Part shown: positions 8,894-18,895 of the stretch, piece by piece | How positions within the stretch are numbered: position 1 is the stretch's first letter | How the letters are laid out: every line of letters starts with the position of its first letter | NCBI RefSeq assembly: GCF_020829665.1 | Contig: NZ_JAIVFT010000016.1 | Coordinates: forward strand, 114,531 to 178,530 | DNA: 64,000 nt | DNA from: Nostoc sp. CHAB 5824 | GTDB taxonomy: Bacteria > Cyanobacteriota > Cyanobacteriia > Cyanobacteriales > Nostocaceae | Direction of reading: 5' to 3' | Program-made: the position numbers and the translations under genes | The notes under the pieces: generated by a model | Database searches by the model: none | What the model saw: only the letters and a program-made list of their open reading frames with translations | What the model was told of the DNA's origin: nothing

Positions 8894-9286
8894 TCAAAAC
8901 TTAGTAACTGTCACACTAATACCAGAGTCAAGTTTAGGAACCTTGAGATACTCAATTGGCTCAGTACTTTGAGAAGTTTGGGTATTTGTTGGCATTTGAC
9001 ATTGCTTAAAGAAAGCATCTGGATTATTGATGAACTCAAGCGGGTTAATCTTTTGGCATCCTCGCTCCTGTACTAGCGAAATTGATTCAACAGTTTGTTT
9101 AGGATTATTGGTCTGTCCGATAAAATTACTCCATGTAGTGTTAATCGTGGCTGGTTCCGTTAATAAAACTCCAGCTTGATTGCGATCGCCTGTTATGATG
9201 GGAACATTTTCTTGGTTAGCATAGACAGTCTGGGGAAGAGCGAGTACACTTATCACAACTACTAAGGTGATAGAAGAGAATTTCAT
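8894..9286 (-). CDS. Exported hypothetical protein
   Basis: A 130-residue protein beginning with a Sec signal peptide (MKFSSITLVVVISVLALPQTVYA, likely cleaved after VYA near residue 23). The mature part has two Cys about 20-25 residues apart that could form a disulfide, and is rich in Asn, Thr and Gln. It is predicted to act outside the cytoplasmic membrane. I recognise no domain. It lies upstream of the RibD-type gene on the same strand with a 72-bp gap. Confidence 0.65.
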   Translation of the reverse strand: MKFSSITLVVVISVLALPQTVYANQENVPIITGDRNQAGVLLTEPATINTTWSNFIGQTNNPKQTVESISLVQERGCQKINPLEFINNPDAFFKQCQMPTNTQTSQSTEPIEYLKVPKLDSGISVTVTKF

Positions 9287-10977
9287 AATTCAATCTCTTT
9301 ACATTTAATGTCAGTTTAATAATTACAATTGGCTAGATACAGAAACCAAAAAACAGCAGCCTAGTTTTAGTACTTCAGATTAACACAGGTAGTAAGAAGT
9401 ATAGCTAAACTTTATTAAAAATATAGTGAAGTTTAGTCATATGTAGACTTTTGGTTAGGAGCCGACAGTTGAGCAATCCATGCTCTAACCACGTCCGAAT
9501 TTGACACTCGTCTGTTCTCTGCTTTGTGCTACAACTGTGCTAACTCATATTCTTTTAACCGTATTAATAAGTAGGTCGGCGTAAAAATTTGTTGTTGTCA
9601 TAAGGCACGAGGGAAAACGACTGTAGCCTACTTTATCTTTATTTACATAGTTTAGTTTTATTTTTGTGCAAACTTACTTACTAGCCGTTTATCTCTCATG
9701 CGTGTTACCATACGGTTACACAGATAAGACAACGCCTATGTTATGAGATAAACTTTAGAACGAGTATTGTGTGTTTATTGCAGAATACAAACAAGGTGAT
9801 TGCAAATTTAGGGGTAAACCTAAAATACCGGATATAAACTAAAGAGCGGTCACTGTGCTGTCATTTCCACACATCAAGCTACATCAAAAAAGTCTTTTAG
9901 CAGTCTGGGCAAATTACACTGATTGTGAGTCCTTACAAGTTCGATACTCAAATCATACAACTTTATGATTGTTAGTCCCGTATAGTCCTCAAGATTGACC
10001 ATTACTCTAAGCAAGAATTAATTATTGCTGAAAGCTTTTAAGCAACTCACGTAAATATCTATCCAGTCTTTCTAAGTGTCTCTTTGCACCGTCCAAAGCC
10101 TACCTCCGAAGTAGTTTTATTGCTTTTAAGCTAGCACAATTGTTTTATTCCTTACCGTTAAGGAATTAATTCCTCTTGTCTTTTCAGAATCAGCAAACAG
10201 ACAATCAATATACTAGCATTTGTATGAATCTTTTGTAAAGTTATCCAATTCAGTGTTCTTACATAATATGATGTTGATTATTAGATGATTAATCAATACT
10301 TCCTATCAGTAGTAACGCAAAGCTAAGTTAACCAAAAAAATGGCAAGTCACTAAACCAGAGAGAAAGTTTTGAGTTATCCTGTTTTTGCTGTCAGGATAA
10401 TATCAAGCAATATCATGTAAAATTTCGACTGATAAAACTATATATATGTGGAGGATAGATTTGGTGCATTTTAGTCGAATATATCCAGTGAGCCAGTAGA
10501 TACGGAAAGACTTTGGGTTCAAAACAATTGACTATTAATTACCAAAATCATCAATTTTACAGCTATCCATCAGAGGATACACTACCAATCTCTAGTGAAT
10601 TAATCCAATTAAATAGAATTTTTTGAGTATTTTTGTAGTCATGCTTTGTTAGTCTTTTTACTCTAGTTTTTCTCAAATAACTTGAGATTTGCGTATTTTA
10701 AAAAAGGAGTTTGAATTGTATTGAAGGTGGCTTCGTAATTCCAAATATTCAAAATCATGTACTATTTACTTTTTTGTGCATCAGTGGAAGCCAGATACTG
10801 CTAGTTAAAAATGTCTATTAGTTTACTTCACCTCTTGAACAACCTTAACAAAAAGGCATTAGCTGACAATCAACGCAGATATTACTATACGACAGTAGAC
10901 TCCAGTACTAGTCTCGGTAAAATACTGACAAATATCTCCTGTAAGTAAACTTTTTTATAAAATTTGTATATATTATT
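9287..10977. other. 1.7 kb gene-free leader upstream of the exopolysaccharide locus
   Basis: No open frame with protein-like composition was found on either strand. The stretch is A+T-rich with scattered short inverted repeats. The first EPS gene starts at its right end, and a divergent small gene lies at its left end. Its length suggests a large regulatory region or long 5' leader for the EPS genes, but no specific operator, riboswitch or promoter could be assigned. Confidence 0.6.
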
Positions 10978-13182
10978 ATGACGATGGAATCTTTACCACA
11001 GTTTGAAGAAGTAAATATTCAGAAATACTTAGAAGTAATTCAACGGCGTTGGTTACCTCTAATCGGAATTTTGAGCATAGCTGTTACCCTTGGATGCTTG
11101 TATACATTTTCATTAAAACCCTCATACAAGGCAGAAGGAAGTTTGATGATTAAAACAAATCGCTCTTCCTCACTCACAGGTTTATCGGAAGACATAGGAC
11201 GCTTAGAAGCTTTAAATGTAAACGACAATCCCTTAGAAACTCAGGTGAGAGTTATTGGATCAAATCCAGTAATGGAGAAAACAATTAATTCCCTCAACCT
11301 TAAAGATAGCAAAGGCAAACTGCTGTCGATTCCTGATTTAGCAAAACAACTAAAAATAGAAGGAATCAAAGGCACTGATGTTATACAACTTTCTTATAAA
11401 GGCAGCGATCCTGAACTGGCTGCCAAAATCGTCAATGAAGTTATCGATAGTTATATTGAGCTAAATATCAAGGCTAATCAGAATGAAGCGCTGACAGCTA
11501 AAGAGATTCTCGTAACAGAAGTACCCAAAGCTGAGGAAATTGTCAGAAGAGCCGAATCAAAACTGCGGCTATTTAAAGAAAAGAATAAAGTTGTTGTCTT
11601 GGGACAAGAAGCAACCGCAGCAGTTGATACGATTTCCAAGTTAGGAAACCAAATTTCTCAAGCTTTAGCTCAATTAGATGATGTAAAAGGTCGTTTAGAA
11701 CAGTTACGCAGTGAAGCTAAGGTAGATTCACAGCAAGGTGTAATCGAATCTGAATTGAGTCAAGCACCTGGGGTTCAGAAAGTGCTTGCCCAACTCCAAG
11801 AAACAGAAAGCCAACTGGCACTAGAGCGTACCCGTTTTTCACCAAAACATCCTACAATTACCAACTTACAAGAAAAAGTCGCAGCTCTTAAGAGCTTGCT
11901 AAAAGAGCGCACAGGACAAGTCGCTGGTACGGCGCAGATAACAGAGGGAAGTTTACAGGTTGGGCAACTGCGGCAAAGCCTAATAGCAGATATTACTCGT
12001 GCTCAGGCAGAACGCGTTGGTTTAGAAAGACAAATTGCTACACTCTTGAGGCAGCAAGATGCCTACATCAAACGAGCAAATAATTTACCAAGGCTAGAAC
12101 AGAGTCAACGAGAACTAGAACGGAAGTTGCAAGCAGCTCAAACAACTTACGAAACACTCTTAAAGAAACGCCAAGAAATTGATATTGCACAGAACCAAAA
12201 GATTCCTAATGCTCGTGTCATTTCCTATGCTTTAACCCCCGATAAAGCGGAAGGACCTCGCAAAATCCTGTTTATTGTTGGTGGAGGAGGAGTTGGCCTT
12301 TTCTTAGGTATCATTGTCGCCTTTAGTTTAGACTTGATAGACCGTTCCGTGAAGACCGTCAAAGAAGCCAAAGAAGTCTTGAGATACAGTGTTTTGGGAG
12401 TGATTCCGACACAAGGGAGAAATGGGAAACCTTATTCTTCTATAGCAGGACTCGATAGACCTATTCCCAAAGTCATTGGGAGAGATATTCCTTACTTTCC
12501 TCTTGGTAACGCATACCAAATACTACAAGTGAACTTGAAGTTCCTCTGTTCTGATAAACCGCTAAAAAGCATTGTAATCACAAGTTCCGTTGCCAAAGAA
12601 GGAAAGTCTGACGTATCTGCAAATTTAGCTGTGACTATGGCTCAGGCAGGGCGGCGGGTCTTGTTGGTGGATGCAGATATGCGTAATCCTATACAGCATC
12701 ATATCTGGGGGCTAACAAATGCAATAGGGCTAAGTAATGCCATTGCTGGTCAAGTTTCTTTAGATGCAGCAATACAAGAAGTAATGCCTAATCTTGAGGT
12801 TCTTACTTCTGGAGTTTTGCCTCCTAATCCAGTAGCGATGCTAGATTCTCAACGCATGGCAACATTCATTAGTAACTTTGGGAGAGATTACGATCTTGTA
12901 ATTTTTGATACGCCTCCTTTGTCAGGAATAGCAGATGCTGCTGTTTTAAGTACCCTAACTGACGGGATCTTATTAGTTGTTCGCCCTGGAGTAGTTGACT
13001 TTAACAGTGCGAATTCAGCTAAAGAGTTTTTAACTCAGTCAGGTCAGAAAGTGTTAGGGATAGTAATCAATGGTGTGAATACTAAAAATGAACCTAATAA
13101 TTATTTTTATGACAACAAAAAACGACAAATTGAACAAGATTTAGTATCTAGCAGCTTAACAAAATTTTCCAAAGAGCGTTAA
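10978..13182 (+). CDS. Wzc-like polysaccharide co-polymerase with tyrosine autokinase domain
   Basis: A 734-residue inner-membrane protein that sets chain length and export of a surface polysaccharide. The N-terminal Wzz domain starts near residue 10 and its first membrane helix is at about 28-50 (LPLIGILSIAVTLGCLYTF). A long periplasmic coiled coil follows (about 180-400). The second helix is near 425-448 (GGGGVGLFLGIIVAF). The cytoplasmic BY-kinase domain has Walker A SSVAKEGKSDVSANLA, Walker A' VLLVDADMRNP and Walker B LVIFDTPP. Walker A is AKEGKSD where many relatives have GEGKST. The C-terminus has only a couple of Tyr (NNYFYDN) rather than a long tyrosine cluster. It is the first gene of the EPS locus after a 1.7 kb leader. 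Confidence 0.9.
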   Translation: MTMESLPQFEEVNIQKYLEVIQRRWLPLIGILSIAVTLGCLYTFSLKPSYKAEGSLMIKTNRSSSLTGLSEDIGRLEALNVNDNPLETQVRVIGSNPVMEKTINSLNLKDSKGKLLSIPDLAKQLKIEGIKGTDVIQLSYKGSDPELAAKIVNEVIDSYIELNIKANQNEALTAKEILVTEVPKAEEIVRRAESKLRLFKEKNKVVVLGQEATAAVDTISKLGNQISQALAQLDDVKGRLEQLRSEAKVDSQQGVIESELSQAPGVQKVLAQLQETESQLALERTRFSPKHPTITNLQEKVAALKSLLKERTGQVAGTAQITEGSLQVGQLRQSLIADITRAQAERVGLERQIATLLRQQDAYIKRANNLPRLEQSQRELERKLQAAQTTYETLLKKRQEIDIAQNQKIPNARVISYALTPDKAEGPRKILFIVGGGGVGLFLGIIVAFSLDLIDRSVKTVKEAKEVLRYSVLGVIPTQGRNGKPYSSIAGLDRPIPKVIGRDIPYFPLGNAYQILQVNLKFLCSDKPLKSIVITSSVAKEGKSDVSANLAVTMAQAGRRVLLVDADMRNPIQHHIWGLTNAIGLSNAIAGQVSLDAAIQEVMPNLEVLTSGVLPPNPVAMLDSQRMATFISNFGRDYDLVIFDTPPLSGIADAAVLSTLTDGILLVVRPGVVDFNSANSAKEFLTQSGQKVLGIVINGVNTKNEPNNYFYDNKKRQIEQDLVSSSLTKFSKER

Positions 13183-13256
13183 GTTCCGCATAGATTGCGA
13201 AAGCAACCCTTACGATAAACATCTAAACCAAACTTTTTGACTGGAGGACTCGATTA

Positions 13257-14198
13257 ATGGCATTAAACACAAATCTCAAGCAATTTGTAAAATCAAACAC
13301 TCCATTAGCTAAATGGAAAGGCTCTCTTTACACAAATGCAATAATCTTCAAAAATTACGTAATAAACTATGATATATACCAACAAATTTTAGCTCCTCAA
13401 CAAAGTAATGAATTACTGGCTAATCTTATTAAAGGTAGTAAACCTTTTATGATTAGTCGCTTTGGTAGTACAGAAGCTTATTGTGTACATGAATATCTAA
13501 AAGGAGGTTATAAGGAATCTATATTTAAGTCAATGTCTAATGATTCTGGTTTCTTTCCAGTAGATGAAAAACATTTAGATCGATTTAGTCAGCTTTTCCT
13601 AGAATCCTCAAAATCTATAGATGCTCTAGGAGTATGGTTTCAAATTGGAGAGGCGGAAATTATCAGAAATTCTTGTCGGAAAGCTTCTTTCGTTGAATTA
13701 AATACACTTGAACCTTATTATCACAACGACCCTTGGAGTAAAAATCTTGAAGGAAAAAAGGTTTTAGTCATTCATCCTTTTGCAGAAACCATTTCATCAC
13801 AATATAAAAACCACAGAAAATTACTTTTTAAAAATCCAAATATTCTGCCTGAATTTGAATTAATTACCTTCAAAGCAGTTCAGTCCCTGGCTGGGACTCA
13901 AACCCAGTTCAATACTTGGTTCGATGCTTATGATTGGATGTGTAACAAGATTAAAGATCAGGATTTTGACATAGCTATTATAGGATGCGGTGCTTATGGA
14001 TTGCCATTAGCTGCTTACGTTAAATCTCTAGGTAAACAAGCTATACATCTTGGAGGAGCAACTCAAATTCTTTTTGGAATTAAAGGCAACCGTTGGGATA
14101 AAATTCCATTTTTCCAGTCTCTTTATAATGAATCTTGGGTGAGATGTAGACCTGACGATGTTCCTACAAATCCCTCAAAATATCCAGCGTATTGGTAA
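13257..14198 (+). CDS. Putative GT-D-like glycosyltransferase of the EPS locus
   Basis: The 313-residue soluble protein has no signal peptide. Residues near 68-75 read MISRFGSTE. Later come GKKVLVIHPFAETI, DIAIIGCGAYGLPLA and AIHLGGATQILFGIKG, ending with NESWVRC. The pattern of R-F-G-x-x-E followed by a nucleotide-binding-like region and an (A/D)-I-x-x-G turn resembles the GT-D glycosyltransferase fold, but the similarity is recalled and distant. The position between the tyrosine kinase and a GT2 enzyme supports sugar transfer. The start is well placed, with a GGAGG nine nt upstream. Confidence 0.6.
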   Translation: MALNTNLKQFVKSNTPLAKWKGSLYTNAIIFKNYVINYDIYQQILAPQQSNELLANLIKGSKPFMISRFGSTEAYCVHEYLKGGYKESIFKSMSNDSGFFPVDEKHLDRFSQLFLESSKSIDALGVWFQIGEAEIIRNSCRKASFVELNTLEPYYHNDPWSKNLEGKKVLVIHPFAETISSQYKNHRKLLFKNPNILPEFELITFKAVQSLAGTQTQFNTWFDAYDWMCNKIKDQDFDIAIIGCGAYGLPLAAYVKSLGKQAIHLGGATQILFGIKGNRWDKIPFFQSLYNESWVRCRPDDVPTNPSKYPAYW

Positions 14199-14236
14199 TT
14201 CTAGGTTGTAAAAACTATCTACTTTATCTTTTTGAT

Positions 14237-15190
14237 ATGGATAAAAATAACATTAAAACATCTTGTTTAATTAATAATTACAATTATGCTGAATTTCTTT
14301 CAGAAGCAATTGATAGTGCTTTAAATCAAACAGTTAAATTTGATGAAATTATTATTGTTGATGACGCATCCACAGATAATTCTGCGGAAGTCATCACTAG
14401 ATTTACTCAATTAGCTAATGTTAAACCTATCTTTAAAGAAAAAAATGAAGGACAATTATCATCTTTTAACGAAGGCTTTTTAGCCGCAACTGGGGACATT
14501 ATATTCTTTTTAGACGCTGATGATATTTATGAACCTCAATATTTAGAAACTACCCTAAATTTTTATAAGAGACGTCGTGAATGTGATTTTACTTTTTGTG
14601 CGTATAAGAAGTTTGGGGCAGTAGAAGAAACATTTCAAGCTGATGCAGTTGATGTAGATTTGGGTTATTCAGTAATCAGAACTTTATATTGTGGTGAATG
14701 GATTGGCTCCATAACTTCAACATTATCAATACGTAGAGAAATAGTTAAAAAATTTTTACCTATTCCCAATATAGAAGATTGGCGTGTAAGGGCTGATGAC
14801 TGTCTGATATGGGGATCTTCTTTGGTAGGGGCTAAAAAGTTTTATATGTCTAAACCTTTAGTCATGTATAGAATACATAAAACTAATCAATATCATAACA
14901 AGAAGTTTTTAGACATAGACAACAACTATGAATACAAGAGATTTTGGAAACGCAATTCTTTATTTAATTACATCATGCAAAAAAATAATTTTAGTTTACC
15001 GTTATTATTGGCTTTTACATCTATAAATGAGTTAAAAACAATACCATGTCCAAAGTTTGAAGATTTTATTTCATATTTGAAAATCATATTTTTATTTGAG
15101 CATAACTTTTTTTGGAAAGTAAAAGGCATAATTTTGTTATTTAGCTATTTTTTAGAAATTTTGATCGCTGGTAAATTAAAAACATTGTAA
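14237..15190 (+). CDS. Family 2 glycosyltransferase
   Basis: Transfers a sugar from a nucleotide-sugar onto a growing lipid-linked oligosaccharide at the cytoplasmic face. The GT-A N-terminus is clear: TSCLINNYNYAEFLSEAIDSAL, then IIIVDDASTDNS, and the metal-binding DxD-type motif FLDADDIY. I chose the ATG at 14237 (MDKNNIKTSC). An upstream TTG at 14192 would overlap the previous gene and add a non-homologous leader. The C-terminal 60 residues contain hydrophobic stretches (IIFLFEHNFFWKVKGIILLF) that may bind the membrane. Strongly A+T-rich. Confidence 0.85.
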   Translation: MDKNNIKTSCLINNYNYAEFLSEAIDSALNQTVKFDEIIIVDDASTDNSAEVITRFTQLANVKPIFKEKNEGQLSSFNEGFLAATGDIIFFLDADDIYEPQYLETTLNFYKRRRECDFTFCAYKKFGAVEETFQADAVDVDLGYSVIRTLYCGEWIGSITSTLSIRREIVKKFLPIPNIEDWRVRADDCLIWGSSLVGAKKFYMSKPLVMYRIHKTNQYHNKKFLDIDNNYEYKRFWKRNSLFNYIMQKNNFSLPLLLAFTSINELKTIPCPKFEDFISYLKIIFLFEHNFFWKVKGIILLFSYFLEILIAGKLKTL

Positions 15191-15294
15191 GTGATAAATA
15201 ATATAAAAAGCTGGATAATTCCATGTCCTTTTTGTCTAAGAAAAAAAATACCCGATATTTATAGAGAATATCACATGATTAAGTAATAAAAATA

Positions 15295-16617
15295 ATGTTA
15301 AGTAAATTAAAACTTAAAAACTTATCAAAATTTAAATCTCGTTCTGGGCTGCGTGCAATTATTGCCAATACAGGTTGGTTGTTTGCTGACCGCATTCTCC
15401 GTATGGGTGCGAGCCTGGTTGTAGGAGTATGGGTAGCACGTTATTTAGGAGTACAGCAGTATGGCCTTTTTAACTATGCTTTAGCTTTTGTTAGCTTATT
15501 TAGCCCAATTTTCACTCTAGGACTGGACGATGTAGTAGTTCGTCATATTGTCCGTCAATCATCAAATAAAGAGGAAATTTTAGGAACAACTTTTTGGCTG
15601 AAATTGCTGGGTGGAATTGCTTCTGTCTTATTGGCAGTTAGCACTATGTTATTCTTAGGCGAACATGAAACACTGAAGATATGGCTAGTTGCAATTTTAG
15701 CAATGGCAGGAATTTTTAGGGCGGCTGATACTATTGAAATGTGGTTTCAATCACAGGTGCAGTCAAAATACACTGTGATCGCTAAAAACACAGCATTTCT
15801 GTTAAATAGTGCCGTCAAAATCGCACTAATTTTAACAAAAGCACCATTGTTAGCTTTTGCGTGGGTAACATTAGCAGAATTTGCGATGAGTGCAATTGGC
15901 TTGCTGATTGTTTACCAAGTCAAAGGGTCTTCGCTGTGGTTATGGCGTTGGAGCTTTTCTGCTGCCAAAACTCTTCTGAAAGAGAGTTTACCTCTAATTT
16001 TTTCGGGGTTCGCTATCCTGATTTTTATGAAAATAGATCAGGTTATGTTAGGTCAAATGATCGGAAATAATGAGGTTGGGATTTATTCTGCTGCTGTCCG
16101 AGTTTCTGAAATTTGGTATTTTATCCCGGGGGCTATTGTTTCTTCTGTTGCTCCTTCGATTTACGCAGCCAAGGAAAAATCAGAAAGTCTTTACTATCAG
16201 CGAATAGGACAATTACTCAGTCTGATGACATGTATATCTATTGGAATTGCTCTTCCAATGACATTCCTATCTGACAAGATAATTATGGTGATGTTTGGAA
16301 GTGGATATGCAGAAGCAGGAGCAATATTAGCAGTTCATATTTGGACTTCTTTGTTTGTATTTATGGGTCTTGCAACATCACCTTGGTTTATTGCTGAAGG
16401 TTTGAACCATGTTTCTTTAGGTAAGACTTTATTTGGGGCTATATTAAACATTATTCTCAATTTGTTACTTATTCCTAAATATGCAGGACTTGGGGCTGCG
16501 ATCGCAACAATAATATCTCAAGCTGCTGCTGCTTTTGTGTGCAACGCATTTGATTCAAGAACACAAAAAATATTTAAGATTCAAGTGCGATCACTTCTTC
16601 CTTTTTATAAATATTGA
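15295..16617 (+). CDS. Wzx-type oligosaccharide flippase
   Basis: A 440-residue integral membrane protein with about 12-14 hydrophobic helices. It starts with the typical flippase N-terminus (NTGWLFADRILRMGASLVVGVWVARYLG and QYGLFNYALAF). Members of the polysaccharide transport/MATE-like superfamily flip lipid-linked repeat units from the cytoplasmic to the periplasmic face. Together with the polymerase at 17634-18854 and the Wzc-like kinase it defines a Wzx/Wzy-dependent pathway. The length is normal for the family. No Shine-Dalgarno is obvious before the ATG. Confidence 0.9.
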   Translation: MLSKLKLKNLSKFKSRSGLRAIIANTGWLFADRILRMGASLVVGVWVARYLGVQQYGLFNYALAFVSLFSPIFTLGLDDVVVRHIVRQSSNKEEILGTTFWLKLLGGIASVLLAVSTMLFLGEHETLKIWLVAILAMAGIFRAADTIEMWFQSQVQSKYTVIAKNTAFLLNSAVKIALILTKAPLLAFAWVTLAEFAMSAIGLLIVYQVKGSSLWLWRWSFSAAKTLLKESLPLIFSGFAILIFMKIDQVMLGQMIGNNEVGIYSAAVRVSEIWYFIPGAIVSSVAPSIYAAKEKSESLYYQRIGQLLSLMTCISIGIALPMTFLSDKIIMVMFGSGYAEAGAILAVHIWTSLFVFMGLATSPWFIAEGLNHVSLGKTLFGAILNIILNLLLIPKYAGLGAAIATIISQAAAAFVCNAFDSRTQKIFKIQVRSLLPFYKY

Positions 16618-16669
16618 TCGTTTTTATTTAACCTTTCCATATCAAGAATTTTAGCCAAATTAATCAAAA

Positions 16670-17596
16670 ATGCAAACACCAGTAACTTTTATTATTTTCA
16701 AGCGTCCACAAACAACAGAGAAAGTTTTTGAAGCTATTCGCCAAGCGAAGCCAACAAAACTTTTTGTAATTGCAGATGGCCCCCGCACTGACCATGAAGG
16801 TGAGGCAGAAAAGTGTGAAGCAACTCGGGCAATTATTGAGAGAGTTGATTGGGATTGCAAAGTTATCAAGAATTATTCTGATATCAACTTAGGTTGTGCA
16901 AAACGAGTATCTAGTGGTTTAGATTGGGTATTTAATAATGTTGAAGAGACAATTATTTTAGAAGATGATTGTATCCCTCACCCGACATTTTTCAGATTTA
17001 GTGAAGAACTACTAGAAAAATATAGAAATGATACTAGAATTGCCACAATATCTGCTCAAAATCTTCAATTCGGGCGAAAACGGACAAATTACAGTTACTA
17101 TTTTTCTCGCTACAACCACTGCTGGGGTTGGGCAAGTTGGAGGCGTGCTTGGCAACATTATGATTTGACGATCAAACTCTGGAAGGAGGTACAAGCAGAA
17201 AACCTTTTACATGACATTCTTATAGACCCAAAAGCAGTAAGTTATTGGCAACGAATATTTCAGTCTGTTTATAACAATCCTACAGGTATAACCTGGGATT
17301 ACCAATGGACATTTGCTTGCTGGATACAGGGTAGCTTAAGCATTATTCCCAACGTCAATTTAATCTCTAATGTTGGTGTTGGTGCCGATGCTACTCATTT
17401 CACTTCCAACCAAGAATTTTCGTTCATTAAAATGTCAATGCAAGCGATGGAATTTCCTTTAAAACATCCACCGTTTATTGTGAGGAATGTAGAGGCAGAT
17501 AATTTTACGCAAAAAACAGTTTATAAAGCAACTGCATTGGATATTTTTAAAGAGGAAGTAAAGAAAAGATTGAATTACTCAACCATCAAAAAATAG
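16670..17596 (+). CDS. GT-A-fold glycosyltransferase, HlpA-like
   Basis: The 308-residue protein begins like a family 2-type sugar transferase (TPVTFIIFKRPQTTEKVFEAIR, then KLFVIADGPR). The probable metal-binding motif is ETIILEDDCIPHPTFF, and a conserved CWGWASWRRAW segment follows. Proteins like this are often labelled hemolytic protein HlpA-like in cyanobacteria, but the residues fit an EPS glycosyltransferase. The donor and acceptor sugars cannot be predicted. It lies between the flippase and polymerase genes with short gaps of about 40-50 nt. Confidence 0.75.
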   Translation: MQTPVTFIIFKRPQTTEKVFEAIRQAKPTKLFVIADGPRTDHEGEAEKCEATRAIIERVDWDCKVIKNYSDINLGCAKRVSSGLDWVFNNVEETIILEDDCIPHPTFFRFSEELLEKYRNDTRIATISAQNLQFGRKRTNYSYYFSRYNHCWGWASWRRAWQHYDLTIKLWKEVQAENLLHDILIDPKAVSYWQRIFQSVYNNPTGITWDYQWTFACWIQGSLSIIPNVNLISNVGVGADATHFTSNQEFSFIKMSMQAMEFPLKHPPFIVRNVEADNFTQKTVYKATALDIFKEEVKKRLNYSTIKK

Positions 17597-17633
17597 TGAT
17601 ATATTTAGTAAATTAATAAATTAAATCTTAACG

Positions 17634-18854
17634 ATGAAGGTAAAATTAACAGAAAACATATTAACTATTTTGCTATTACTCATTGCTGTAGGGGCATTAA
17701 CAATACATCCTGCCCAAGAAGTTTCAATGTCTACCCTTGGAGGCGATAAGGTAGATACTTTGTTTAATATAGTTTCATATTTAATTTTGTTTTATTTATT
17801 AATTTCATACTGGAAAGGGTTTATTTATGTAATTACCAAAAGTCCATTACAGTTTTTTTTATTAGCAATAGTTGTATTTTCTATATTGTGGTCAGAAGAC
17901 CTAAGTTCTACTTTAAAAGATATAAAAGGTCTAATCCGAATATATTTTATTGCAATTTATTTGGCAATGCGTTATCCCCTAAGGGAACAAATGAGGCTAA
18001 TAGCTTGGGCGCTTGGCGTAGCTGCATTATTATCTATGATATTCTCTGCATTCATACCAGGTTATATTCACACATCACCTGAATTACAAGATATGTGGAG
18101 TGGAATTTATGGTCATAAAAATGAATTAGGTTACATGATGAATTGGAGCGCAGGAGTTTTTTTACATCTTGCCCTTAGTAGCTATCGATATCGCTGGTTG
18201 ATGTGGGCACTATGCGGGTTATCTATTTGTCTAATTATCCTCACACGTTCAACAACATCTTTAGCGATCCTATTGACAATGATATTACTTTTGCCTTTCT
18301 ACCAATCTTTTAAAAAAACCAATTACAAATTACAAGTGATTATGATTACTTCAGCTTTAATGTTACTCATTATTTTTTCAATATTACTGATTAGTAATGC
18401 TGAAACTTTAGTTGGTACTTCTGGTAAAGACCTTACCTTGAATGGTCGCTCTGATCTCTGGGAATTAGTAATACCCAAAGTTTTAGAAAGACCTTGGCTA
18501 GGTTATGGATATTCTGGATTTTGGACTAGTAATGCTGCATCTAATCTGAGAGCTACTTATGATTGGGCAAGTAATGCTCACAATGGCTTTTTACAACTAT
18601 TGTTAGAGTTAGGATTTTTAGGTTTCTTGACTTTTGCAGCAGGATTTATTCGATTCTTCGTAATGGCACTGACTCGAATCGTTTCAATAGCAAAAAAGCC
18701 GGAAGATTATTGGCCAATGCAAATGCTAATTATCATCGTCATAGTGAATTTCTCAGAAGCAAGACTATTAACTCCCGGTTGGAATTGGTTGATGTATCTC
18801 ACAACCTCTCTATCTCTTACTCTTAGTTTTCAGCGAGCACCAATACATAAATAG
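17634..18854 (+). CDS. Wzy-type polysaccharide polymerase / O-antigen ligase family protein
   Basis: A 406-residue membrane protein with about 10-12 helices and one large periplasmic loop. That loop carries the Wzy_C-type motif GRSDLWELVIPKVLERPWLGYG, followed by the conserved His-containing NAHNGFLQLLLELG. Such proteins polymerise undecaprenyl-linked repeat units on the periplasmic side. It starts 37 nt after the preceding transferase and is followed by a methyltransferase. Its presence with Wzx and Wzc argues for polymer synthesis rather than simple protein glycosylation. Confidence 0.88.
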   Translation: MKVKLTENILTILLLLIAVGALTIHPAQEVSMSTLGGDKVDTLFNIVSYLILFYLLISYWKGFIYVITKSPLQFFLLAIVVFSILWSEDLSSTLKDIKGLIRIYFIAIYLAMRYPLREQMRLIAWALGVAALLSMIFSAFIPGYIHTSPELQDMWSGIYGHKNELGYMMNWSAGVFLHLALSSYRYRWLMWALCGLSICLIILTRSTTSLAILLTMILLLPFYQSFKKTNYKLQVIMITSALMLLIIFSILLISNAETLVGTSGKDLTLNGRSDLWELVIPKVLERPWLGYGYSGFWTSNAASNLRATYDWASNAHNGFLQLLLELGFLGFLTFAAGFIRFFVMALTRIVSIAKKPEDYWPMQMLIIIVIVNFSEARLLTPGWNWLMYLTTSLSLTLSFQRAPIHK

Positions 18855-18895
18855 GTAAATACTTACATAATTGCATAATTGAAAGGAAAAAAAGC

